Assembly (NCBI RefSeq): GCF_000185845.1
Contig: NZ_GL629647.1
Span: forward strand, 2,843,509 to 2,907,508
Direction: 5' to 3'
DNA: 64,000 nucleotides
Source: Segatella salivae DSM 15606
Lineage (GTDB): Bacteria; Bacteroidota; Bacteroidia; Bacteroidales; Bacteroidaceae
Shown here: piece by piece, positions 55,881 through 63,725 of the stretch
Numbering within the stretch: position 1 is the stretch's first letter
Layout: each line of letters starts with the position of its first letter
Notes under the pieces: model-generated
Databases searched by the model: none
Told to the model about the DNA's origin: nothing
What the model saw: only the letters and a program-made list of their open reading frames with translations
Position numbers and translations under genes: made by a program

Positions 55881-56904
55881 ATTTTGGATATTGCATAGTG
55901 AGACAATGGAGTGAACCATGTTGGCGGATAACAGTACGGGCATCAATGCCTATAACCTTGCGGTCGGGAAAGGCTTTCTGCAGTTGTTGCATGGCCAAAT
56001 GGTCTCTTTCGGGTTGCGCATACGTAGGACAGAGCACGTGATGATTAAGGATTACGAAGTTCGCATAAGTCGCAGGAAGCCGCTCTTCGCCTTCATATAT
56101 CGCCTTGGGGAAGGGTAAACGCAACAGCTGATAAGGCTTTCCATCGCATGTGCGCAAAGACTTTAGCTGGTCTTCCATGGCTTTAAAGTCGGCAAAATGC
56201 TCGTCGTCTTCGTCACTATATATATATAATAAGGTGTCATTGGGTGCCAATCTCACGATTGTATCAATATGACCATCGGTGTCATCTCCTTTGAGTTGGC
56301 CGTGTTCTATCCATATAATGCGTTGCGCATGAAGTGATTTCAGCAGCCGTTCTTCAATCTCTTTGCGCGTCATTGGCTGGTTTCTGTGAGGTGCCAAGAG
56401 GCAACATGCGGTGGTAAAGATAGTACCTTTGCCATCGCTTTCAATGCTTCCACCTTCTAAAACAAAGTCAGTGTGGTCTTCAATCATGCCTTCAAAGGCC
56501 CCCATTTGTGCCATATTAGCCGTGATAGCATTGTCTTTTTGCCAATCAAACTTCTCGCCCCAACCATTAAATTTGAAGTCAAGCATGCGCAGTTCTGCCC
56601 CATTTGACAAAGTGATAGCACCATGATCGCGTGCCCAAGTGTCGTTGGTTGGCATCTCAAAATAACGTATATTGGCACGCTGTTCATCGTTAAGATGCTC
56701 TGCAAGCAGCCGTTTTACATGGGCTGCTTCGGGCGTAACGATGAAGAGTTTTTCGTCGAGTGTGATGACCTTTGCCATGTCGATGAACGTCTTTGTGATA
56801 TCATCGAGGTAAGGTTTCCAGTCAGTTTGTGCATGTGGCCATGTGAGTTGAATGCCCTGTTGAGGCTCCCATTCTGCCGGAAGCACGAAGTTTTTGTTTG
56901 CCAT
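55867..56904 (-). CDS. aguA: Agmatine deiminase
   Basis: I chose the ATG at 56904 (345 residues, MANKNFVLPAEWEPQ), because an upstream ATG at 56949 lies within the promoter box. Conserved features are LTWPHAQTDW, DTWARDHGAI, VLEGGSIESDGKGT, IEHGQLKGDDTDGHID and the catalytic Cys in GSLHCLTMQYP near the end. It converts agmatine to N-carbamoylputrescine and ammonia. It is the first gene of the agu operon. Confidence 0.95.
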   Translation of the reverse strand: MANKNFVLPAEWEPQQGIQLTWPHAQTDWKPYLDDITKTFIDMAKVITLDEKLFIVTPEAAHVKRLLAEHLNDEQRANIRYFEMPTNDTWARDHGAITLSNGAELRMLDFKFNGWGEKFDWQKDNAITANMAQMGAFEGMIEDHTDFVLEGGSIESDGKGTIFTTACCLLAPHRNQPMTRKEIEERLLKSLHAQRIIWIEHGQLKGDDTDGHIDTIVRLAPNDTLLYIYSDEDDEHFADFKAMEDQLKSLRTCDGKPYQLLRLPFPKAIYEGEERLPATYANFVILNHHVLCPTYAQPERDHLAMQQLQKAFPDRKVIGIDARTVIRQHGSLHCLTMQYPKYEKA

Positions 56905-56946
56905 ATCGTTGATTCTTAGATACTGTTTCAATCTGTTTGTCGGATA

Positions 56947-56954
56947 CAAAATTA
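56947..56954 (-). promoter_or_regulatory. -7 promoter element of the agu operon
   Basis: TAATTTTG on the minus strand, 42 bases before the ATG at 56904, matches TAnnTTTG. It excludes the ATG at 56949. Confidence 0.6.
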
Positions 56955-57120
56955 GTTATTTTTTTCTGAAAGTCATGGTTTTGTGAAAAGGAGAAATCGT
57001 GTTTTTCGCGAAAATCGTTGGGAGTTATGGTGTTTTTCTCCAGATAACACATCTAACATAAGGCCGTTATATATGCTCATTCAGGGCAATATCTAATTAG
57101 GGTTACACGAAAACGTTTTG

Positions 57121-57208
57121 CAATTCAAGTCATATTAGCGTGTAATCGGCCTCAAATGATGCGGTGAAATCAGGCAGATTGTGCGATAAAATGATGCGAG
57201 TTACTGAG
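57121..57208. repeat. 22-bp-period intergenic array, copy G (4 units)
   Basis: This lies between divergent aguA and the fetA-like gene (450-base gap, no other gene). Units start at 57121, 57143, 57165 and 57187 (heads CAATTCAAGTC, TAATCGGCCTC, TGAAATCAGGC, TAAAATGATGC). Confidence 0.75.
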
Positions 57209-57326
57209 TGCTTTCTCCATAAAGGTAGTATGAGAAAAGTTTCTCTACAGCATGAGTTGCTGTGAACAAAGATTTGATTGCAATGAAAATTGTGATACTT
57301 CATATTGTCTTTTAGAGAAAAAAACG

Positions 57327-57334
57327 TAACTTTG
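57327..57334 (+). promoter_or_regulatory. -7 promoter element of the fetA-like operon
   Basis: TAACTTTG lies 20 bases before the ATG at 57355, with ATTG 19 bases upstream as a possible -33 box. Confidence 0.6.
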
Positions 57335-57354
57335 CCTTATAAAATACAACACAA

Positions 57355-57960
57355 ATGTTGGAAATTAAAAACGGAACCTTACGTGGGGTGACACATACGG
57401 AAATGTACACCGATATCAATTTTGTGATTGAAGAAGGTGAAATGTTCTGTATTTATGGTTGGAAAGCCAACGCACGAAAGGCACTTCTTTACACACTTTT
57501 GGCCTTACAGCCATTAAAGTCGGGCTTTCTTTCAACCGATGGTGACGTGGTTGACGAACGTTCGGCAGCCTATTATCGTGCCCATACGGCCTATGTGCCA
57601 CGCGAAGTAGACTTGTCTTTGAAGACCGTTGGCGATGTTATGCAAGCCCTAATGACGATAGATGACGACCTGACGAAAGGCAATATGGAGAGCGAATGGC
57701 GCAAGGTGGGCATCGAAACCGGCTTATGGGATAAGCCTGTTACAGCCATTCCACGCGACGTGATGCAACAAATGATGATAGTGGTTGGCGTCATGCAAGG
57801 CCGTGAACGCATGGTGATTGATCAGTGTCCAGGTTCGATTACACCGACCATGATAGACTATTTGCGGCGTTATACGGCTTCGGGTGGCTTGGTAATCATT
57901 GCTACTGATGATGAAGAAGTAAAGGGGCAGTGCGACAAATCGCTGCTCGAATCTCAATAA
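57355..57960 (+). CDS. ABC-type ATPase with degenerate nucleotide-binding motifs, FetA-like
   Basis: The 201-residue product aligns by eye with ABC ATP-binding subunits of the FetA type: LEIKNGTLRG... INFVIEEGEMFCIYG, then Walker A, signature, Walker B and H-loop positions in order. The motifs are all altered. Walker A reads GWKANARKA (35-43) instead of GPSGCGKST. The signature region reads AIPRDVMQQMM instead of LSGGEKQR. Walker B ends in MVIDQ (153-157), with Gln in place of the catalytic Glu. The H-loop reads ATDD without His. The frame is intact, and the gene lies 16 bases before a fetB homologue, so it is probably expressed as a non-hydrolysing or weak ATPase partner. Confidence 0.75.
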   Translation: MLEIKNGTLRGVTHTEMYTDINFVIEEGEMFCIYGWKANARKALLYTLLALQPLKSGFLSTDGDVVDERSAAYYRAHTAYVPREVDLSLKTVGDVMQALMTIDDDLTKGNMESEWRKVGIETGLWDKPVTAIPRDVMQQMMIVVGVMQGRERMVIDQCPGSITPTMIDYLRRYTASGGLVIIATDDEEVKGQCDKSLLESQ

Positions 57961-57976
57961 TAAAATAACAAAGACG

Positions 57977-58768
57977 ATGAATATTGGTTTTATCAGCATC
58001 TTTATCCTTGTGATATTGCTTTGCATTCCCGTATATTTGATTTACTTTTTTAAGCTCAATTTGCAGCATAAAGTGGCGTTGGCTATAGGAAAAGCAGTTG
58101 GCTTTCTTGCACTGACAGGCATTATTTATAAACTTGAATTGAGTTGGAATAGCATTACATTCAACTTACTTCTTGTGGTATTGTTGGCCTTATTGACCGC
58201 CTTTGTGACGATAAGTAAGGCACGTTTCAACATGAAAAAATATTTTGTTCCGGCTTTTCTCTCAACGCTGATAGTAACATTTTGCCTCGGCATCTTTGTC
58301 TTGTTGCTCATTGGTTCGTTGGTAGATGCGCTGGAAATAGGCTATCTTCTTCCTGTCGCCGGCTTCATGGCAGGGAGCATTATCGAAAGTAACTATAAGG
58401 CACTCGATGCCTATTACGCCGGATTGAAACATCATCGTGCGCTGTATTACTATCTTTTGGGCAATGGAGCAAGCCATAATCAAGCCGTGAAATACTTCGT
58501 TAAGCGTGCTTTAGAGGTGAGTATGATTCCAACATTAAAGCGTATGAGCTATGTTGTTATTGGGATTTCGCCGATAGTAATGTGGGCAATGCTCATGTTA
58601 GGATGGGATATTTATGTGGCTGTTTTGACGCAGTTGATAGGCTTAGCGATGATGCTTTCGGCCTCGTCTTTAAGCTTGTTGCTTACCTTAATCATAGCAA
58701 AGCGTTATGTTTTTGACGCTTATGGCAATTTGAAATCAAACGAAAAGGAAGAGCAAACAGAAGCATGA
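57977..58768 (+). CDS. fetB: FetB-like ABC permease (UPF0014 family)
   Basis: The 263-residue product has about seven transmembrane helices and the family core LLPVAGFMAGSII, LGNGASHNQAVKYFVKRALEVSMIPT and a C-terminal ASSLSLLLTLIIAKRY. These match the E. coli FetB pattern (IPIAGMIAGN, LGATPKQA...LIPT). FetAB of E. coli is an iron exporter linked to oxidative stress resistance; the same role here is inference. The ATPase encoded just upstream is degenerate. The stop overlaps the nuclease start by 4 bases. Confidence 0.82.
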   Translation: MNIGFISIFILVILLCIPVYLIYFFKLNLQHKVALAIGKAVGFLALTGIIYKLELSWNSITFNLLLVVLLALLTAFVTISKARFNMKKYFVPAFLSTLIVTFCLGIFVLLLIGSLVDALEIGYLLPVAGFMAGSIIESNYKALDAYYAGLKHHRALYYYLLGNGASHNQAVKYFVKRALEVSMIPTLKRMSYVVIGISPIVMWAMLMLGWDIYVAVLTQLIGLAMMLSASSLSLLLTLIIAKRYVFDAYGNLKSNEKEEQTEA

Positions 58769-59634
58769 AGAAGACATTGCTAATAGGATTAGCCTTACTT
58801 TCGTTGCTTTTTAGTGCCTCGGGGTGTAAGTTTAATCACGAAAACCGCAAGGCTTTGGCGAGTGGTTTGCGGCACGCGGTTGAAGCGTATGCCGCGAACG
58901 ACACGGGGAATGCGGTCAAAGCAGAGGTTGAATATAAGGCCCCTGCAGGGGATGAAGCGTTGTTAATGCAGCAGGTTTCAAAGGAATGTGCGCAACAAAT
59001 CCTGAGAAGAGTGGGGTATGTGGTTTCATATAACCCAGATACACGAATCCCTAATTGGGTTGCTTGGCAATTAACAGAATCGCATACCACAGGACCTTAC
59101 AAGCGCACGGGAATAGGATTTCAATCTGATAGCGAAGCAAAGGGCGTGCAGGTGACTACATTTGACTATAGCAGAAGCGGCTATGATCGTGGTCATATGT
59201 GTCCTTCGGGCGACAATAAGTGGGATAAGACGGCACAAGAACAATCATTTCTCATGACGAATATATGCCCACAAGACCACAATCTGAATGTAGGCGACTG
59301 GAATGAAATGGAGAATCAATGCCGCAAGTGGGCCAAACAATATGGTCAAATCTATATTGTGGCAGGCCCAATCTTATATCGTCAGAAGCATAAAACCATT
59401 GGAACAGCGCGTGTAGTCGTGCCAGAAGCCTTCTTTAAGGTAGTGCTTTGTATGGCAGGTACACCGAAAGCGATAGGTTTTATCTATAAGAATATTGGTG
59501 GAAACAGGCCGAAAGACTACTATGTTAACACCATAGATGAGGTTGAACGCATTACGGGAATCGACTTTTTCTCGGCACTTCCTGATGACATTGAAAAGAA
59601 AGTGGAAGCCGAAAGCAACCTAAGTGATTGGTAA
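58765..59634 (+). CDS. DNA/RNA non-specific endonuclease, lipoprotein
   Basis: The 289-residue product has a lipoprotein signal peptide (LLFSASGC, Cys at about 21) and a NUC family domain. The metal/catalytic motif is DRGHMCPSGDNKWD near 150, followed by TNICPQDHNLNVGDWNEME. Such beta-beta-alpha-metal nucleases are exported and degrade DNA and RNA for nutrient use or defence. Translation is coupled to fetB by an ATGA overlap. Confidence 0.93.
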   Translation: MKKTLLIGLALLSLLFSASGCKFNHENRKALASGLRHAVEAYAANDTGNAVKAEVEYKAPAGDEALLMQQVSKECAQQILRRVGYVVSYNPDTRIPNWVAWQLTESHTTGPYKRTGIGFQSDSEAKGVQVTTFDYSRSGYDRGHMCPSGDNKWDKTAQEQSFLMTNICPQDHNLNVGDWNEMENQCRKWAKQYGQIYIVAGPILYRQKHKTIGTARVVVPEAFFKVVLCMAGTPKAIGFIYKNIGGNRPKDYYVNTIDEVERITGIDFFSALPDDIEKKVEAESNLSDW

Positions 59635-59683
59635 AAAACGTTAAACAATACGCAATACCCTTTACATCACGTGATAAAATGGC

Positions 59684-59691
59684 TATCTTTG
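59684..59691 (+). promoter_or_regulatory. -7 promoter element of the nif3 operon
   Basis: TATCTTTG ends 12 bases before the ATG at 59704, predicting a very short leader. Confidence 0.55.
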
Positions 59692-59703
59692 TAGTCTAAT
59701 TTT

Positions 59704-60501
59704 ATGCATAGCATGCAAATAAAGGAAGTAATTCGTGCCCTTGAACGATTCGCGCCTCTGCCTCTGCAGGCTGATTTTGATAATGCCGGCCTACAGATTG
59801 GATTAACAGAAGCAGATGTATCAGGGGCTTTATTGTGCCTTGACGTGACACCAAAGATAGTAGACGAGGCTGTTGCAAAAGGCTGTAACCTCATCGTTTC
59901 GCATCATCCGTTGATCTTTCGCAAGTTAAATCGGATTGCAGATGAAAACGAAGTGCAAGTCATTGTGCGTAAAGCCATCGAACAACGGGTGGCGATTGTG
60001 TCTATGCATACAAATATAGATAGTGCGCAAGGAGGCGTGAATTACAAGATAGCGGAGAAGATAGGACTGCATGATTTGCGTTTCTTTGGTAAGCAAACTG
60101 TTGTTGATGGAGTTGCAGGGGGCGATGGAGTGATAGGTGAAGTCACGGAAGAACTGGCCGCCGATGACCTGATATTGCTGTTGAAAAAGCGTTTCGATGT
60201 GGAATGTGTGCAGTGCAATCAGTTGCTAAGAAGACCCATTCGGACGATTGCAGTGTGTGGAGGAGCGGGCTCGTTTCTATTGGATAATGCCATTGTTTCA
60301 GGCGCAGATGCCTTTATTACGGGTGAGATGCACTATCATGAATACTTTGGTCACGACCAAGAAATACAGATAGCAGTCATCGGACACTATCAAAGTGAGC
60401 AGTATACGAGTGAAATTTTTAAATCAATCATAGAGGAACAGTGTGCAGGAGTGAGGTGTTTCATCACAGAACTCAACACGAATCCCATTATTTATTTATA
60501 A
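59704..60501 (+). CDS. Nif3-like dinuclear metal centre protein
   Basis: The 265-residue product is the short NIF3/YbgI type without the inserted middle domain. Metal ligands lie in SHHPLIFRKL near 65, HTNIDSAQGGVNYKI near 100 and GEMHYHEYFGHD near 210. The family forms hexameric rings with two metals per subunit, and its activity is debated (some are annotated GTP cyclohydrolase I type 2). It lies 5 bases before the zinc-ribbon protein gene, a pairing I recall as common in Bacteroidota. Confidence 0.93.
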   Translation: MHSMQIKEVIRALERFAPLPLQADFDNAGLQIGLTEADVSGALLCLDVTPKIVDEAVAKGCNLIVSHHPLIFRKLNRIADENEVQVIVRKAIEQRVAIVSMHTNIDSAQGGVNYKIAEKIGLHDLRFFGKQTVVDGVAGGDGVIGEVTEELAADDLILLLKKRFDVECVQCNQLLRRPIRTIAVCGGAGSFLLDNAIVSGADAFITGEMHYHEYFGHDQEIQIAVIGHYQSEQYTSEIFKSIIEEQCAGVRCFITELNTNPIIYL

Positions 60502-60506
60502 GTATT

Positions 60507-61343
60507 ATGGCAAAGAAAGACCCTACAGATCTGTCTGTTGAAGAGAAATTGAAGACTCTTTACCAACTACAGATGACATTGAGTAGCATTGATGAGAAGA
60601 AAGCTTTACGCGGAGAACTACCTTTGGAGGTTCAAGATTTGGAGGATGAACTAGAGGGTTTGCACATACGTGTAGAGAAAATCCAAAGAGAAATCAATGA
60701 GTTTCAGAACGCAGTTGGCCAAAAACAGCACGAGATTGCTGATGCAGAAGCCAGTGTGGAACGTTATAAGGCGCAATTGAATGATGTAAAGAATAACCGC
60801 GAATATGACACTTTGACAAAGGAAATAGAGTTCCAGGAGTTGGAAATTGAACTTTGTAACAAGAAGATTAAAGAGGCGGTAGTCAAGATTGAGGAGTGTA
60901 AGCGCGACTTAGAAAAGACAGAACAGAGCATCAGTGAACGCGAAGAAGACCTCAATGAGAAGCGAGATGAGTTGGATGAGATAATGCAAGAGACGCGCGA
61001 AGAAGAGGAAAAGCTGAAAGCAAAGGCTAAAGATCTTGAGACAAAGATAGAGTCTCGCTTGCTGACAAGCTTCAAACGTATTCGTAAAAACGCTCGCAAT
61101 GGCTTGGGTATTGTTTATGTTCAGCGTGACGCTTGTGGCGGTTGCTTTAATAAAATCCCTCCACAGCGCCAGTTAGATATTAAGATACACAAGAAGATTA
61201 TCGTCTGTGAATACTGTGGTCGCATTATGATTGACCCTGAATTGGCTGGAGTGAAGACCGAAAAAGCCGTAACTGACGAGAAGCCTAAACGCGCAAAACG
61301 TTCTGTTCGCAAAAAGAAAGAAGAATCAGAGGCAGCAGAATAA
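60507..61343 (+). CDS. Coiled-coil zinc-ribbon protein (C4-type)
   Basis: The protein has 278 residues from the ATG at 60507. The longer frame begins inside nif3. The protein has a long coiled coil (about 35-195), then a C4 zinc ribbon with CGGC and CEYC pairs (about 205-245, ACGGCFNKIPPQRQ...VCEYCGRIMIDPE), and a Lys/Arg-rich tail. It resembles the family annotated as C4-type zinc ribbon domain proteins, which may bind nucleic acids. The function is unknown. It is followed by a strong terminator. Confidence 0.88.
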   Translation: MAKKDPTDLSVEEKLKTLYQLQMTLSSIDEKKALRGELPLEVQDLEDELEGLHIRVEKIQREINEFQNAVGQKQHEIADAEASVERYKAQLNDVKNNREYDTLTKEIEFQELEIELCNKKIKEAVVKIEECKRDLEKTEQSISEREEDLNEKRDELDEIMQETREEEEKLKAKAKDLETKIESRLLTSFKRIRKNARNGLGIVYVQRDACGGCFNKIPPQRQLDIKIHKKIIVCEYCGRIMIDPELAGVKTEKAVTDEKPKRAKRSVRKKKEESEAAE

Positions 61344-61363
61344 ATTATAAGGAATAATGAAAC

Positions 61364-61400
61364 AAAAAGCTGAAAGATTGACAATCTTTCAGCTTTTTTT
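61364..61400 (+). terminator. Rho-independent terminator of the nif3/zinc-ribbon operon
   Basis: A near-perfect 17-bp inverted repeat (AAAAAGCTGAAAGATTG and its complement) followed by a T run, 20 bases after the stop codon. Confidence 0.9.
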
Positions 61401-61434
61401 ATGTTTTGTCTTGCGTTCTTTCCTTTTTTCTTAT

Positions 61435-61442
61435 TAAATTTG
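61435..61442 (+). promoter_or_regulatory. -7 promoter element of the AraC-type gene
   Basis: TAAATTTG matches TAnnTTTG and leaves a leader of about 80 nt before the ATG at 61527. Confidence 0.5.
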
Positions 61443-61526
61443 CAACTAATAATGGTATTTTAACCCATAAAACAATCTGCGGATTGTATATCAGAATAAC
61501 TTAATATAATAAATATTAGCGAGAAG

Positions 61527-61997
61527 ATGCCTAAGTATAACATTACGGAAAAACGGGAACGGTCTGCCGTTTATCGTGTTCTGATGAGCTCAGAGGTAAA
61601 AGATGATCTGCAAGAAAGAATCAATCAAAAGATTATTATCGAGCAGAAGTATAAGGACAAAGACTATAGCGCTAAGCAGTTGGCAGACGATTTAGGAACC
61701 AATGTGCGTTATATCTCAGCAGTTTGTGCCGAGCGTTTCCATACGAACTATTGTGGTTTGGTTAATGCTCAGCGCGTAAACGAAGCCATGTCAATGCTTG
61801 TTGACCCACGATATCTAAAATATCGCATTGAAGATATAGGCGAAAAGGTCGGCTTTGCGAATCGACAGAGCTTTTATGGAGCCTTCTTTCGTTTCAAGAA
61901 CATGACTCCTCGACAGTATCGTCAGAATTATATTGAAAGCCATCCAGAGTTGGCTAAGCCCAAGGGTACACGTGGAAGATCACGTAAAAGCGCTTGA
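61527..61997 (+). CDS. Small AraC-type DNA-binding regulator
   Basis: The 156-residue product is little more than an AraC-type double helix-turn-helix (about 40-137). The first HTH is YSAKQLADDLGTNVRYISAVCAERF and the second is YRIEDIGEKVGFANRQSFYGAFFRFKNMTPRQYRQ. No ligand-binding domain is present. The C-terminal tail is basic (KPKGTRGRSRKSA). It may regulate the next gene, which lies 61 bases downstream with its own promoter, but the target is not shown. Confidence 0.88.
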   Translation: MPKYNITEKRERSAVYRVLMSSEVKDDLQERINQKIIIEQKYKDKDYSAKQLADDLGTNVRYISAVCAERFHTNYCGLVNAQRVNEAMSMLVDPRYLKYRIEDIGEKVGFANRQSFYGAFFRFKNMTPRQYRQNYIESHPELAKPKGTRGRSRKSA

Positions 61998-62024
61998 AAA
62001 TTTGCTTAAATGCTTTTTTTAGCT

Positions 62025-62032
62025 TAACTTTG
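62025..62032 (+). promoter_or_regulatory. -7 promoter element of the TTD14-like gene
   Basis: TAACTTTG, 26 bases before the ATG at 62059, matches TAnnTTTG. Confidence 0.55.
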
Positions 62033-62058
62033 TAGTTTAATTCTACACAACGAAACAA

Positions 62059-63144
62059 ATGAAAGAGATCAAGAGAATCGTTCTCACAGGTGGACCTTGT
62101 GCCGGGAAAACGACGGCCTTAGTTAAGATAATAGAACATTTTTCAAGTCTTGGTTATAAGGTATTCACAATACCTGAGGTGCCAACCATGTTCAGTCAGT
62201 CGGGTATGGACTATCTAACGACGAACAAAAATCTCTTTTATGAGGGTGAGAAAGCTACGCTTGAGATTCAGCTTTCGCTTGAAGATAAGTTCCTACACAT
62301 GGCAGAACAGTGTGAGGAACCTGCCTTAATCGTTTGTGATCGTGGTGCAATGGACATCTCAGCATATATGAAACCCGAGATGTGGAATGCCATAACAGCT
62401 GCTGTTGGGACTAATACCAACGAGCTTCGTGACGCTCGTTATGATGCTGTTTTGCATTTAGTTTCGGCCGCAGATGGGGCAGAACAATTCTATATCACAA
62501 GCAATAATAAGGAAAGAACGGAAGGTTTGGAGCTGGCTCGAGAGGTTGATAAGAGGGTGATTGAAGCCTGGACAGGACATCCTCACCTAAGGGTTATCAA
62601 CAATCATGAGGACTTTAACAACAAGCTTCATCGTGTTTTAAAGGAGATTTCGAGTGTACTTAGCATCCCACAACCTATTGTTGAGGAACGTAAATACATT
62701 GTAGAATTGACGGGAAAAATACCGAATTGCATCGAAAGTGAAATCACTCAGACGTATCTTGTGGCTGAACCTGGCTGCGAAGTAAGGCTTCGTTGTCGTG
62801 CTTGGCAAGGCAAAAATGTCTATGTGCACACGACAAAGAAGAATATTTCTGATACAGAACAGCTTGAAACCGAACGCCAAATCAGTAAGAATCTCTATTC
62901 ATCATTGTTACAACAGGCCGACCCTTATCGCCAAATGATACAGAAAACACGCAAGAGTTTTATTTGGAAGGGGCAATATTTTGAATTAGATAAGTTTCAA
63001 AAACCAGTCAAAGGACTGATGATTTTGGAAACAAAAGGCATAGCAGAAAAGGAATCTGTGAACTTCCCTCCATTCATAAAGGTCCTTCAAGACATTACAG
63101 GCATGCAGAAATATTATAATTATAATATCGCCTTGAAAGGGTAA
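62059..63144 (+). CDS. AAA-type ATPase fused to a CYTH-like domain, TTD14-like
   Basis: The 361-residue product has an N-terminal P-loop domain of the AAA_28/NadR-kinase-like type (Walker A GGPCAGKTT, residues 11-19; VCDRGAMDIS near 95). The C-terminal part (about 205-355) resembles a CYTH triphosphate tunnel domain (ERKYIVELTGK, VRLRCRAWQGKNVYVHTTKK, EIERQIS-like TERQISK, IWKGQYFELDKF). This order is that of the eukaryotic TRPL translocation defect protein 14 family. It probably phosphorylates or hydrolyses a small nucleotide or phosphate ester; the substrate is unknown. The stop codon lies in a long hairpin. Confidence 0.83.
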   Translation: MKEIKRIVLTGGPCAGKTTALVKIIEHFSSLGYKVFTIPEVPTMFSQSGMDYLTTNKNLFYEGEKATLEIQLSLEDKFLHMAEQCEEPALIVCDRGAMDISAYMKPEMWNAITAAVGTNTNELRDARYDAVLHLVSAADGAEQFYITSNNKERTEGLELAREVDKRVIEAWTGHPHLRVINNHEDFNNKLHRVLKEISSVLSIPQPIVEERKYIVELTGKIPNCIESEITQTYLVAEPGCEVRLRCRAWQGKNVYVHTTKKNISDTEQLETERQISKNLYSSLLQQADPYRQMIQKTRKSFIWKGQYFELDKFQKPVKGLMILETKGIAEKESVNFPPFIKVLQDITGMQKYYNYNIALKG

Positions 63145-63170
63145 ACATCTCCTTTTCAAAGCGATATTAT
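63122..63170. terminator. 19-bp stop-codon-spanning hairpin at the end of the TTD14-like gene
   Basis: Bases 63122-63140 and 63151-63170 are complementary apart from one mismatch and one bulged base. The 10-nt loop (63141-63150) contains the TAA stop. There is no T tract, so it may protect or process the 3' end rather than terminate by itself. Confidence 0.6.
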
Positions 63171-63176
63171 GACGCC

Positions 63177-63229
63177 TATTCCATCTTAAAGGGTTATCTG
63201 TTTTAGCAGTTCACCGTTAAGATGGAATA
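63177..63229 (-). terminator. 13-bp inverted repeat spanning the yfcE-like stop codon
   Basis: TATTCCATCTTAA (63177-63189) and TTAAGATGGAATA (63217-63229) are perfect complements with a 27-nt loop, covering the last 14 codons and the stop of the phosphodiesterase gene. Confidence 0.5.
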
Positions 63230-63725
63230 TTTTTATCACCCCATCTTCATAAGTTCCGAGTGTAGGAGGGTTGCCTCCTTTAGGAAAAGTGACTGACCCC
63301 GTGTTGCAAATCACGCTGTTTTCTTCTCTTTCGAGTTCCCAAAGATGCGTATGTCCGTAGATGATTGCGTCGAAATTTCCCTTGGGGCGGTTCTCCTTAT
63401 TATATATATGACCATGGGTTAGCAATAGTTTCTTGCCATTATCTACGAGTAACATGTAGTCTTGGAGTATCGGAAAAGAAAGCAACATCTGGTCAACTTC
63501 TGAGTCACAATTGCCTCTCACGGCCACAATCTCATCGGCTATAGCATTCAGTTTTTCAGCAATAGCCTTGGGATTTAGGCCTTCTGGCAAGCCATTTCGT
63601 GGTCCATAATTCAGTATGTCGCCCATAATGCACATCATATCACAATGCTGTTGATGATAAAAATCTATCACTTTTTCCAATGCTGGCAGTGATCCGTGGA
63701 TGTCGGATACCAATAAATATTTCAT
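63186..63725 (-). CDS. YfcE-type metallophosphodiesterase
   Basis: The 179-residue product has the calcineurin-like metal sites in order: SDIHGSLPALEK (about 7-18), GDILNYGPR (about 36-44), VRGNCDSEVD (about 93-102), LTHGHIYN (about 127-134) and YGHTHLWELE (about 149-158). Such YfcE/MJ0936-like enzymes cleave phosphodiesters with Mn2+. The natural substrate is unknown. It converges on the TTD14-like gene with about 40 bases between stops. Confidence 0.92.
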   Translation of the reverse strand: MKYLLVSDIHGSLPALEKVIDFYHQQHCDMMCIMGDILNYGPRNGLPEGLNPKAIAEKLNAIADEIVAVRGNCDSEVDQMLLSFPILQDYMLLVDNGKKLLLTHGHIYNKENRPKGNFDAIIYGHTHLWELEREENSVICNTGSVTFPKGGNPPTLGTYEDGVIKIFHLNGELLKQITL

